The translations under genes and the position numbers were made by a program. The notes beneath the pieces were generated by a model, which was not told the origin of the DNA, searched no databases, and was given only the letters and a program-made list of their open reading frames with translations. This document shows positions 10,901 through 23,200 of a stretch of 64,000 bases of DNA, piece by piece. Source of the DNA: Casuarina equisetifolia (taxonomy: Eukaryota > Streptophyta > Magnoliopsida > Fagales > Casuarinaceae); the NCBI GenBank assembly GCA_028551475.1, contig CM052357.1, forward strand, positions 24,511,745 to 24,575,744, read 5' to 3'. Every line of letters starts with the position of its first letter. Position 1 is the stretch's first letter.

Positions 10901-13900
10901 TGTGAGAACGAATTTGCTTTAATATGGATTATGTGTAGTACAGCATCCCTTGGGGTGAAGTGTTTAAGAAGTTAATCTTTGCTGGTAAAAGCCATTTGGC
11001 ACTGCCTTCTCTTGCATTAGTGTCAAAGTGTCCTTTGAGAAAATGCTTCTCATGGCATCAGAACTCAGATGTCTGTCAGTAATGGCGATATCTAATGGTA
11101 TTGGAATGTGGTTGTAATCTAATTAGAATAAGAAAATAAAGAATAACAGGCTTCACAATTTCTGGGATTTGAGGGGGCTGTCTTGGTATGTGTAATGAAT
11201 TCAATATTCATCAATTTCTTTTTTAGACATATTGCTAAAGTTGATTTGGTGTGAAGTTATGCAATTTGGAAGTAGTGACTGTATTCCCTTTTGGAAGTCC
11301 ATACATCCTCTTACCACAAATGATGCTACCTCCCTTACGGAACATGAATGGAATTTTTGTTTGAAGTACAAAGGTTTTCCGCGAAATTTAGTTCTTATTC
11401 ATTTTTTCTTTATCACTTGGAGCTTGTTTCCCAGGGATCTAGATCTTTCATAAGTTCTGGATTTTGATAATTCTAAGGTTATGTGTTTGAATTTTGCTAT
11501 AATCTGCTGCTTTCATAAGTTCTTGATTTAACTAGTCATGTTCAATTGTTGTCCAACTTTTTTATGTTTAATTTGCAGAAAGAGAATATATGATAACGCT
11601 TAATGGTTTACTTTGATGTGGAATGTGTTCATAAGACATTGTCATTTGTTGTCTAAATTCCATGCACCAGTCTGGCAGACTAGGGTAGGGGCACTTGTTG
11701 TGATCTTGACACTGACTTAGACAGCATGGAAAAGGACCTATCATATTGGATGATGAGATGAATTTGGGAATTTGGTTCAGTGTCAAAGTAGGGTCTTTAA
11801 TCCAGCTTCAGACAGTCAGCCGTTGATTTTTGTGGTCCATTATGTTGTCCGCCTTGAACTTGTTTAGGAAGTTAATTTCTTAATGTTTGAAATCAATTTT
11901 ATAATAATTGGTACTTGTGTTTTATGGGCAGCTTCAGGTTACTTTTGATGATTTTTATGGATTAAATTTTTTCCAAAAACTTGGTGGTTTCTTTTTTCTT
12001 CTTTTTGGGCTTCCTTATTTTTCTAATTAAGTCATGTAGAAGGCTTCTTTTAAGTAGCTGAAGAGGCCCTTGAAATTGATTGTTGTTTTTAGGTGATGCC
12101 TAATGCAGCGCAGGCCTTACTCTTTTGTAATTTTTTTTTTTAAATCAACATTACCTTTAAGTTGTAACACCTATAAAACCTCCATTGTTTGGCCAAAAAT
12201 TGTAAACCCTAGAATTTTTTTTTTTAAAAGTAACCATGAATTAATTTGATCTCAGCCAAAATCAGCTCCTAATGAGTTTTGTGCTCTGTTAGTACAATCC
12301 ACTGTCCAAAATGAGCTAAACTTGTCTAGTTGGTTTACGATGGTAGCTGAGAAGCAGTAGGCAAATATTTACAACTCTGTGCTTGCCCATCTGTTGTTGA
12401 AGCTTAACAACTCAGACAGTTGTCACTTCAGGTAGAAACCTAAATGTTTGAGCTAATTGTTGAAGTTTAACAACTCAGACAGTTGTCACTTCAGGTGGAA
12501 ACCTAAATGTTTGAGCTAATTCCTGCAAACAAAGGAGTTTGAAGAGTGCTGCTTAAAACTGACATGATATAAAAATCAAGATTACAGTAAAAGATTTACA
12601 AAAAACATGGTTTAGATGCCATATTGGAGCCAAGTTGCAATAAATGAAGATGCTATGAAGGAATGGGCTGAGTCTACCTGATATCCTGTCCATCCTGCCA
12701 TTGTCTCGATTACTTTTCCTCCTTTCATTGCTAGAGAAGAAATTGACTTCAATCCTATACTGTAACAGGCACTAGAGGTTATTGAGCTTGAACAAAAAGC
12801 ACGGCTTGTTCGGGAGCTGGATGGACATGTTATGAGATGTGTTCGTGATCAAAATGGGAATCATGTAATACAAAAGTGCATTGAGAGTGTTCCAACTGAG
12901 AAAATTGAGTTTATCATATCTGCCTTTCGTGGTCAAGTTGCAAATCTTTCTAAGCATCCTTATGGTTGCCGTGTCATACAGGTAATTTAAAATTAAAATA
13001 GTGGTGGAAGCACTTCTTGCCATACTTTCTCTGGTTATCTGCATAATGCTAAGAAGCTGATCCATGATGGTTTTTTGTAGCGGGTTTTGGAGCATTGCAC
13101 AAATGAGCTACAATGTCAGTTTATAGTTGATGAAATATTGGAGTCTGTTTGTGCTCTTGCTCAGGATCAGTATGGGAACTATGTCACCCAGGTTGGTTCT
13201 TTTGTTTTGGAATCTATGCAAATTATCCCACTGCCTCACTTGTCATCTCTCTTCTGCTCTCTCTCCTGTTCTCAACACAACTGTTTTTGATGCTATGCTT
13301 ATTTGGTTAGCATAGTGTTCCTCTGATGCAGACTGAAACAATGTGGTTGGATCTTGTCCACAAAATAAAAGAATGAGCCTGAAAATCAAGTTTCATGTAC
13401 GGTTCTGTGTTGTTTTTAAAGATTATGAGCTCTTGGACTTTTGGGGGGTAGCTCTCTGAGAGAAATTCTGTGAAAATTCTGGTGTTCATTCAACATTAGC
13501 CCAAAAATTCTGATGTAGTGTTACTTTTGAAGAAAAACAATTTTACTTGTGTTATGTTTCCTTTGGCGAAATGTGAATGTATGTGTATTTTTATGTGTAC
13601 TCATGTACGTGTAGAGCTAATCATGTACCGCTGAAGTTTAAACATGCATGCATAAGGATAAAGCAGTACACCGTTTCTTGATAGAGTGCTAGAGTTTTCT
13701 TGCTCTTTTTGGTGATTAAGAAATGAGGTTGTTGTAGTATCATTGATGTTCTTGTATCTTTTCAGTTATTTGTTATATTATGTAAGTTTAATGAAGTGAT
13801 ACTTCTTGCCCTTTTACATTCTGGGATGTACTGTGCTTCTCTCGTGTGTACCTGCTTCTTTTCCTCCCTTTCTTCTAATGTATTTATTGTATTGATTGTA

Positions 13901-16288
13901 TTGATTGTTGGATGGTAATGCAATGTATGTATTGATTTATATCAGCATGTATTGGAGAGAGGAAAGCCTCGGGAAAGACGGCAGATTATAAACAAGCTGT
14001 CAGGACAGATTGTACATCTGAGCCAGCATAAATTTGCTTCGAATGTTGTTGAGAAATGTTTGGAGTATGGTGACCCAGCTGACCGAGAACTATTAATCGG
14101 AGAGATTTTTGGGCATGCAGAGGGAACTGATAATTTATTGGTAAGTTAAAGCGTAGGTTATATATACTCGTTATACTGTTACTCACCTGCAATAACAAAG
14201 GAGGGAAAGAAAAGAAGCAAAGGCTAATTTTGTTATTCTTCTGGGGTTATTCGGAGGAATCATATTCCAGAAACTTCCAAAATCTTGGAGAATGTTTTGT
14301 TTTTCTGCTGATTATGTTTCTTGGTGATGCCCATTTCTTGGAAATTTTGGTGAAGCGTTTATAAGTATATAGGTGTATAGCTTTTCTATCTCAGTTCAAG
14401 ATTAAGATTGTAAAATTAAATTCAGATGTCTCTTTTGGGGTCATACCTGGATGCTTATGACATATCTGCAAGCATGCTTTAGTTTAAGTTTAGATATTCC
14501 TGTGTGTGTTGTACCAAGATACTGCAGTACTTATGGTGCATATGAAAGTTTGGCATGTCTATAAATTAAAATTGAAATGGAATGACTATGGTATAATCTA
14601 CAACTCTAGAAATATTCCCCTCCTTGAAGACATCTAGGTAGGAGACGAGCTGGTACTTCTAGCCCCAAATCCATTGAGGTCTTTGGGTCGGACGAGTTTT
14701 GCTGTAAAATATTAGGATGGGTTGACGGGGAGTTTGCTACTCATATAAGTTTAGTTTTGAGGTGGGATGCTTCCTGGGTAAGCTTTGGTATAATGCATGT
14801 TTCGGGATTGACTGTAGAGTACAGCATGGGTTAAATTATATTACAGGATGCTCAATGGTAAATAATACTCCTTTACTTGATGATAATCCTCCTCTGAAGT
14901 CATTGCTGCAAGTCTTTGATGCAGAATCTAAGTGTTGTCATTTGCCTATTAGGAGTGTTTAGTAGTGGAGCAGTCCCGGGAAGTGTAGGGTATCATTCTT
15001 ACTCCATGAATTATTTGGGACTGTCTGGCATCATTTCAGCCTGAAATTTGTAGTTTGATTAATTTACTACCTCTGACTTCTTTTTTGTAGACGATGATGA
15101 AGGATCAATTTGCAAATTATGTGATCCAGAAGGTTCTTGATATATGTTCTGATAGTCAACGAGCATTGTTGCTTAGTTGTGTCAGAGTTCATGCTCATGC
15201 TTTGAAGAAATACACATACGGGAAGCACATTGTGGCTCGATGTGAACATGTATTTGGAGAAGGTGCGTACATTAGAAACTAGAAAACTATTAATCACTTC
15301 TTTTATGGCAATGGGTCTTTTTACTTTTGGTTACATCATCTATGTTATCATTTACACCCTACTGAGTTGATGTGCCTTAGACAGTCAATTTAATTTGAGT
15401 TTGGTTTTCTTAAACTGCATCTCCTCTCTCTTTGCCCACTATTCTACTGTGGACATAAAAAAAAAAGCTCCTGAATACCCGAAGGGAATTGCAATCACTG
15501 AAGATTTCCCATAACGGTACATACTGATGATTATCGATGGACAATGGGCTGTATATATCTTTAGTATGGTAATCAAAATGTTGGAGAGACAATGAAATTG
15601 TGAACTAATCTGAGGGATCCTGGGTGAAGTATTTTATACTTGGAAGGAAGGTTGTTTTTCTCTCAATAATAGTTTAGCTGCGCTTCTGGAGAAACTGTTT
15701 GTAGACCTCAAAAGAGGTTTTCAGTGGCTTTGTTTGCCCTAAAATGGAGAGGGTTTTAGTGAGCTTCACTCCTTAAATTTTACGTGTTTTTTTTTTTTTT
15801 GCCCCCCGGGGGGGGGGGTGGGGGGTGGGGGGTTGGCGGCGCCGGGGGTGTGCGGAAATAGTCCTGCAGAAACGGTTCCTGTATGCACGTGTTGTTTTCT
15901 TGTTGCATTGACTACCTTTAATGGGCAAGATTTTGGAAAATTCGAGAGGAAGTCAGCAGGCATTCTCTTTAGTCTTCCCTTTTGTCCTTGTGGTGGGTGA
16001 TCCTGCCTTACAAAAATGGAACTTCACTGTGAATGAATACTTTTTAGTTAGTCATTTGCTGGGAGAATGAGTGTTGCAGTCAACAGAAGAGCTTGTGAAC
16101 TAGGGAAGAGGAAAGCAAAGGGTGGGCGTGGATATGTGCAAAACTTATTTGTAAGCTGTTCATGTGATGAACTTTGTTGGAGCATTTAGAACCATTGGGT
16201 GAAAACAAGCGCAAGAAAGGTAGTGAGGAGCAAAAAGAGATCTTAGAAAGGAAAAGACTAAAGAATTAGAGTTTTCATTATTTGTGAG

Positions 16289-16319
<31 letters not shown>

Positions 16320-16991
16320 AATTACTTTGGAGGTTCTCTGGCAATCTCAGGTCTAGGATTTGATTGGTTTTATGGGCTTCTTTGCAATGAAGGCTATGTT
16401 TCTTTTGACATGGGTGTTAGAACGCTATTGACAAAGTTGGGAGTAAATTAATTAATTAGTGTATTTATGCATTTTTCCTTTCTGGTCAAAAATTTATATG
16501 TTCTTATTTGTAGTTTTTGCGTAAAACAGCCTCATATCATTGATCAAAGGGAATAGGAGTAAGATCCACATAGCACTGGTCTGATTTGATCTATACTTCA
16601 ATTGATCGGGAGATCAGGAAGTGATGTTGAAATAAAAATGTTCTAAAAGAGATCGTCATATTGTGGATATCAATATTTGATCTATTTGTTGAAATTTCAG
16701 GGTTGACTGTAGGGTACAGCATGGGTTAAATTATATTAAAGTCATGACTTCTATTAAACTTTTGCACATCCAATCGAATTCCCAATTGTTGACATGATAG
16801 TCATGGTGGGGGGAACAAATGAATCTAACTTAGGACTTAACGTCCATATGGTCGCTCTGACTCTTGTACCCATTGAATACCCCTCCTTCCTGGGATGATT
16901 ATATCGAGAGATTTCTATGTAACATACATTTTGTTTTTTATTTTTTATTTTTTTATTTTTTACTCGTGCAGAAAGTCCTGCAGCTGGATAA
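7991..16991 (+). CDS. PUM: Pumilio/PUF-family RNA-binding protein (APUM1-6 type)
   Basis: A sequence-specific mRNA-binding protein that represses or destabilises targets carrying UGUA-type 3' UTR sites, in the cytoplasm. Coding exons: 7991-8629, 8812-10199, 10291-10432, 10527-10634, 12769-12981, 13081-13191, 13946-14140, 15091-15262, 16972-16991. They total 2988 nt, or 995 residues, with all phases consistent. Residues 1 to about 630 are the Ser/Gln/Asn-rich plant N-terminal region (NABP type); residues about 640-985 form the Puf domain. Eight repeats show the base-reading helices in order: GSRFIQ, NYVIQ, CRVIQ, NHVIQ, CRVIQ, NYVTQ, SNVVE, NYVIQ. This matches the canonical Pumilio code, so UGUANAUA-like targets are expected. 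The last coding exon adds only ESPAAG and the stop. Intron 2 uses a GC donor. Length is normal for the clade (about 950-1000). The start is the first ATG in frame after the leader-intron acceptor. Confidence 0.95.
10200..10290 (+). other. GC-AG intron 2 of the Pumilio gene
   Basis: Exon 2 ends GAATTCAG and the intron begins GCAAGT; the acceptor is CTCCAG before TGCTGATCAA. Joining AG to T restores Ser and the family sequence [19 protein letters not shown] is the textbook GC-donor consensus. A GTAAGT at 10261 is a poor alternative, because using it would read through an in-frame stop. Confidence 0.85.
12394..12519 (+). repeat. 63-bp tandem duplication in Pumilio intron 4
   Basis: Two adjacent copies (about 12394-12456 and 12457-12519) share TTGTTGAAG, CAACTCAGACAGTTGTCACT and CCTAAATGTTTGAGCTAAT and differ at only a few positions. 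They lie inside the largest Pumilio intron (10635-12768, 2134 bp). The near identity points to a recent local duplication. Confidence 0.9.
14805..14843 (+). repeat. Copy 1 of a short sequence shared by Pumilio introns 7 and 8
   Basis: About 39 bases containing TTGACTGTAG, GTACAGCATGGGTTAAATTA recur at 16700-16738 with only about two differences. Both copies are intronic: this one in intron 7 (14141-15090), the other in intron 8 (15263-16971). Confidence 0.85.
15787..15838 (+). repeat. Poly-T / C-run / poly-G tract in Pumilio intron 8
   Basis: A T-run is followed by GCCCCCC, a run of about a dozen G, then GGGGGG runs separated by single T. The G-runs could form a G-quadruplex on the sense strand, and the C-run next to the G-run could form a hairpin. 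Such a tract is also error-prone in sequencing, so its exact length is uncertain. Confidence 0.75.
16294..16318 (+). repeat. TTTTG microsatellite in Pumilio intron 8
   Basis: About five perfect TTTTG units, 5 bp each, visible directly. It lies in the last intron and has no evident function. Confidence 0.8.
16700..16738 (+). repeat. Copy 2 of the intron 7/intron 8 shared sequence
   Basis: Partner of 14805-14843, in the same orientation, about 1.9 kb downstream in the next intron. The short length and abrupt ends suggest either a remnant of a larger duplication or a fragment of a dispersed element. Confidence 0.85.
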
Positions 16992-17215
16992 TGATCTAAA
17001 GCAAGGGACTTCTCCACACTTCTTGTTGGTGCTCTACTATGGTCTGTCGTTTATGCATCAGTGGGAAGAAAGGAATGGCATGGGATAGGTGTTTGCCTCT
17101 GAAGAAGGCCGTCCTCTGCTTTTATTTATGCAATTTGATAGCTTACCCTCGAGGAAAGCCTGAGCTACAGCCATTTGTAGAATGGTTGGTGTTGTAAAGT
17201 AACAGTATAAACACA

Positions 17216-17223
17216 TGTATATT
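17216..17223 (+). promoter_or_regulatory. Candidate Pumilio-response-like element in the Pumilio 3' UTR
   Basis: TGTATATT lies about 225 bases after the Pumilio stop codon, probably in its own 3' UTR. It differs from the UGUANAUA consensus at the last base. Self-binding would give autoregulation, but 8-mers of this kind are common in AT-rich DNA. Confidence 0.25.
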
Positions 17224-17299
17224 TCTAATGGTGTGGGTTTTACATGGGTGATTGGTTTAGATTGCAAGCATAATTATTTGGGAGGAAAGCCTTCTAAAG

Positions 17300-20200
17300 C
17301 TGTAAAATTCCTCACTGATTTGTCTTGCTGTGTGTGGTTTTCCAAACAACTTAATTTTTTAGTCTTTTTCCTTATTTGTGTCGTAGGAAATGAGAGAATG
17401 ACAAATATGTGGGTTGAAGGTGTCTCGTAGACCCGACTAACGATGGGACGGTCTGGTTGTAGCGGAGACTCGTGCCTTGTTAGGATTGAGGTGTCCCTAA
17501 ATTTGACATATCCAACTTCATTGACAAGTGGTATAAATATATATCTTTTGTTAAGATTTGTCATGGATTTTTGCTTTATAGCAGGTGACTGCTAATGCTT
17601 TTTAAGCAGAATATTTGTCGTAAATTTTCAGTATATCGTGCCATGAAGTACTACGAAAATCTCTGCTAATTTTTACTTGAATTGAATGAAACATTCTTAC
17701 TATTTAGAATTTAGATGCCAGCCTTGAATCCTAATCTAATGCTTGACGAAAAATCTTCAAGTTAATGTTGCAAGATGAAACCTAGTGACAGGCCTCACTA
17801 GGTTAACTCAAGAAGAGGGTTCAATTGAGTTTTATACGAGAAATTATTGTAATTACATCCCGAATGTTTTACTTCACAATTTTTATATTTTGAGGTAGTA
17901 TGTATGAATTTGATTAAGTTTAAAGGATGTTGAATGGCCATGAGATATTCTAATAATCAAATCGGTTTGGTGAACCTTCTGTTATTAAATCCATGAGCAA
18001 AACAAATGAATTTATCAGAACTTCATCAATGACTTAAATGTTGTTAATAACCACTGTAAAAAGCCAAACAACAATAGTTAAAAAGAAAGGTTTAAGAGAG
18101 ACGGCACAAATTATATAAAGCTGTTTGGCCTTTAACACATATCAAGCCTATGTCTACCTTTATCTAGCTTAATTATGCTAAGGAAGTCCCTTTTCACTAA
18201 CCAATCTAAACATACAATGGTCGAGTCTCAGGCCCTAGAGATTTTTTTGTTGGAATATAAAATGTTTTTGATGATGTGCTATATTCTTACAAAGGACCTT
18301 GTGTAAATTTTACAGTTAAAAAGAAAAAAAAAAAAAAAAAGATGTACGTTGGACAAGTTCATCACAAAGTCGATATTCTACAAGGCCCAAGTTGAGGGGA
18401 TTGTTCTACCTGGCTCAAGAAGCAGACATTCTGCGCAACCTAAGAGAAAGTCGGCGACCGAAGTCTTGTGCAGCCCAAGAAGATCTGTGTGTTTTTAAGT
18501 AACCAGACTGCTTCAAGTGCTCTGAATGTGATATTGTCAGAAAACAAGCAACCCATCTTCTACGTAGGTGTTGATAAGTGAAGAACAACAATGTTCTATT
18601 TCGTGTTTTTAGCACCAGAACAACACAGTTTTCTTGCACATCTATCTTAATATAGAAATTAGTCAAATATATTTGCACTTTCAGGACATTAAATCAAGCT
18701 CATTTTTGTACATATTGGCTTTCCCCCTTTTTATAAAAGACTCCCCAACAATAGGTATATGAGTATGAGTTTGTGAAACAAATATTATTACATAATATTC
18801 TCAATATGTTAATCATAATGGAGCTTAAATTTGTCACAGAAGACTTGGCTTTGATGAACAATGGATATATCAGTTTGAACATTATATGTGATATAATTTC
18901 TTCCTCAAATAATATTCACCTTGAGCATTTTCTGATCACTAATACATCACGCCTTTTGTTGCTAGAAGTATGTGTGTAGGTGATTTGATTTATTTATGAT
19001 TAAGAACTACATAATTGAAGTATTTAATTTATCAAGACCAAGGTTGGATGAAGAAGGGTTAAAATAACCAAGGTTCATTTAATTGTGACTAGGTCTAAGT
19101 TTAACTAAGTTTAAGTTAAGTGAAGCAATCCTTTTAGTCTTCCACCGTCCCCACCTAAAAAAGAAGAAGAAGGAAGTTTTCAACATGTAGGCACAAAGAG
19201 AGAAGACAAAATGGAGCAAAGCGGGAAAAAGAAGGAAGAGAGAGGAAGAAAAGATGTAGGAAAATAAGGGTTTCTCGGGAAAGGAAGGAAGGAAGGAAGG
19301 AAGGAAGGAAGGAAGAAAGAAAGAAAAAGATAAGAAAAAAAATTGGAGGAAAAAGCAAGGGAAAAGAAGAAGACCAAGGTGTTTTGGCAAGCTAGAACTT
19401 AGGTAAGGCAATTATTTTCTTTTTTTTATTCTTCTAACTGAACCTAGGAAGATCAAATTCATTGGATAGTTGTTACTGATTAAAATAACTGCAATATATT
19501 TTTTATCTTAAATTTTGCTCAGGTAATTTTTAATATTTTTTTCAAGTTTCTTTTTAAGTAAGGAATGAAAGGAACATTTTAACTTTTAGTCTTACGGTTC
19601 ATCTCCTCTTGAAAGTAGTGACAAAGATAGTGGGGCTAGATGGTCCCAAGCTATTCTTCTAAAAGCTTGAAAAGGAAGCTATTTGGTGATTTTTTCTCTT
19701 TAAAAAAATAATCATGGATCTTTCAAGCCAAATGCCAAAAGGTATGGGATAGCTACTATAATTCTTCTATTTTTTTCCCAAAAAAATCATATTGTATGAG
19801 CTGCTGAGAAAATAAAATTATATTAAAGGACCCAATAAAAAATAACATAATATATATATTCGTTACAATTATAAAGAACTTCCTTCTCTCTTCTATAACC
19901 TGTTTTTCTATTAGCTTTTTCATTCTCTTTTGAACTTTTTTTTTTCTTTCTATTTCTCTCTTTCTTTTATCTAGAAGTAAATTATATAAAACAAAAACAT
20001 GTATTGGTAGAGGGTAAAACCCAAAGAAAATAAAATATATGATAGATTATCATTATTTCTTAGTACTAATCTTCTTCCTCTTCCTTTCTCTGAAAATACG
20101 TCAACTATTTTTTACTCCTCTTGATGTCAGCATGAAATTGATGGGACGTCGCTAGCCAATATAATACTCGTGAAGACTCAAATACATAGGAAGAGCCTGT

Positions 20201-23200
20201 AGAAGTTGTAACCACTTGGGCTGGCTGTATACACAAGTCATTTTGTGTCTAGATTGGAGGGTCTTGAAAAGTCAGTAAATAATGTATGAGTATGACTTAA
20301 CGGAGTTAAAATTTCTTTTATTGCATTTATGATTGTCTTAAATATATTTTTCTTCTCAATTTAAGCTATCAAGCAAAATTTGGTGGAGGTTATGAATTGT
20401 CCCCAAAAAAAAAAAATTGTATCAATTTGACCATAAGGAATGACCTTACTTTGTTATGGGCTCTCAGGACTTAATAGAAGATTTATAAGTAGAAGAAGTA
20501 ATACTTGTGATCACTTACAAGACGTTATTGAAAGAGATAAATGTGCTTTCAATAAATATCGTCTCACCTTCTTCTATTGCATCATTGTTGTTTATATATT
20601 ATCATCTTTTTTGAAATTGCTTTCTCAGCATCTATCACTGCTAGCTTATGTTTTTGATGACTCTTGGACTCATCCATTCATCTGTAAATCAAAATCATAG
20701 AGAAAAATGAGAGAAGTATGGACTAAAAAAGTTTAGAAGACAACCATGGGATAGATGTTCCAACTTATTCCTCAAAAAATATTTTACTAAATAAAGTAGG
20801 TAAAGAGCTCAATTTCAAAGAGGTTTCTTATGGTTTCAAGTTATTCGTGAGTTGAGTTGGTAAGCCTACCATAGGAAAACGTTAACGTTTCGTGATACAG
20901 AATTTAATCACTAAGTTACGTTTAATGTACCAAAAAATGTTCTAAACATTCTTTTCAGAATGTGGGTAGCTCGGTTCATAAGAGTTGTTATTGAAGTAAT
21001 AGGTTTTATAAACCTTAAGTGTTGGTATACTTCAAAGGAGCAAAGATAAAATAGATCTTCTTTAGTTTTGGAGAAGAAACTATGAATGAGATCCATTTCA
21101 GGTTTTTCAAAGAAGACAAAATAGGTCTCTCTCAATTACAAAAGATAAAGAAGGTTTCTAGATGCCTCCTAAATTCAACAACCGGCGGCTCACCAGCAGA
21201 AATCCTCCGGTAAAAGTGGTTCGAGAAGTGAACCTTCTGTACTTTTTAAATATAGATTTATTTTTTTCTAATGTATTAATATAAAATTTTATAGGATGTG
21301 ACTCATATTTAATTTAAAATTCTAAGGTGCTAAGTGGTAAAACATATCTCTTTAGCTAATATGAGACTCTTTAGCTACATCTTAACATTCAGTTAAGTTT
21401 TTTAAATTAAATCTTGATTTTCTTGTATACTATCATAATTTATGTTAAGCCACTTCAGTTTATTTTAAACTCAAACCTTTTAAGTATATGTAAGTGTACT
21501 TTTATATATAAATTTATTCTTTCTAATTTATAAACTAATTTTGAAGTTGGATTTTGAATTCTTCCCATAGAGAGAGGCTTTTTTTAAAAAAACCTTTGCC
21601 TCCAACGGGGAACAGGTGCCTGCAGCTTAACCTCGTTTTTTCTTTCCTTCTTTTTCCTTTTCCATAACTAACCACAGCTTCTCCAGAACACAGTCAAGAA
21701 AGTGAGCCCCACGGTCACTGAAATTGTCGGAGTTGGTAGCCCATCAAATTAGCGTCACATCACCTGGTTTTGGATTAAAACGACTCTTCCATTGGATTGC
21801 TGTTGCAGATTATTCTACTAGGAAGAGAAGACAAAGAGCAAAGCCGAAGAAGAAAAGTAAAGATGCATGGACTATGGTTTTTGTTCTAGAAATGCACTAT
21901 TTTCCTGCTATTTGCCGACACTGGGAATATGAACTGTTCGAGGGCTGTCCAAGAAAGCTTAAAAAAAGAAAACCCAAAACAACAGAGAATGTCAGATTCG
22001 ATGTTCGGTTCAAATCTATCTAGGATCTCCAAACAGATTTTAGAAGCAGGTAAAAGGGAATCCAGCCGTGACCTAAAAAACCAGATATTCAAATGCCTCC
22101 AATGAGTGTCTGCAACGTTGTATTCTTTACGTTCAATCGTCGTTATCCAGTGATCTCTCCTTTCTGGTCCAGCTTTTGGATTATAAATTTCACTTCATGG
22201 ACCTACTTCGTCAGTAATTTTATTGCTATCGGCCAAATTTCAAGCCCCACGCTCACGACATTTGGAAACGCGGTACAAGGCGTGAAAGGAAAAGCATGTT
22301 TTCAAAACCAAATCGTAGGTCCCAGGATCTGGAGGGTTGAAACCTAATCTGTGTCGTGATGCGTTGCTTGACTGGGTCAACCCTTGAGTCAATGACGGAT
22401 CTTCATTTCTTGTAAGGGACGGTAAAGCGAAAACTAGGGGAGGAACGTGAAGGAGGGAGAGACAGAGACATGGTGGTTTTTACTTTTTCAAATAGATAGG
22501 TGTCGCGTCTGTACTGCATGCAATGGTAAATAAGTCTCTGTAATGATTTCACCCGTGATTGCAGCAGTTGCATCTTCGCTTTCCACTTTCACATGTGATG
22601 GGTAATTTTTTAAGTTGTTTTGCTTTAACAATGGATAATGAAACTGAAGGCTCTAGAGAAGGCAATGGTTCTTCTGCAATTCTTGCAGATTTTGACGGGG
22701 CTAGAGGTAAGAGAGCAGGAGAGAAACTACTAGGCTCATATTTGAAAAAGAAGTCCTTTTTCGAAGGAGATTCTCACCACTGCTCTCATCGACAGGAAAA
22801 TTGACTTGGAATAGACTGAAGTGATGGTCAAACACGAGCTGGGAGAGACTAATATGTTGAAAATTCTTTCCATGCTGCGTGAAGAATGGGTGCCACCTTC
22901 CTTACGAGCCTTTACTTTGTTGCTTTCATGTCTGCGACTTAAATGGACTGAGCGAATTTCTCCAAGAATATGTAGTCTAGTGCAGTGGTTAGAGACACTG
23001 ACAAATATTTGACTGTTTACTTGTAGTGTGTAGAAGGTTTAACTTCCTTACAATGCACAGTAGAAGCCCCGGCTTGTAACCCCATAAACAGTCCTCAAGA
23101 AGAATCAGCCTCAAATCTCAATCGAAGACAAATCTAAATCTGTAAAGCATTAAAGCAACGATTAAGGTCCACAAGCTAATATTCTTGACAGCTTGCACAG

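Noticed and set aside
19079-19411. Ser/Phe/Leu-rich minus-strand frame of 110 codons that looks like a membrane protein
   Set aside because: It is produced by a purine-rich tract with a GGAA microsatellite; three frames give the same type of peptide, so it is compositional.
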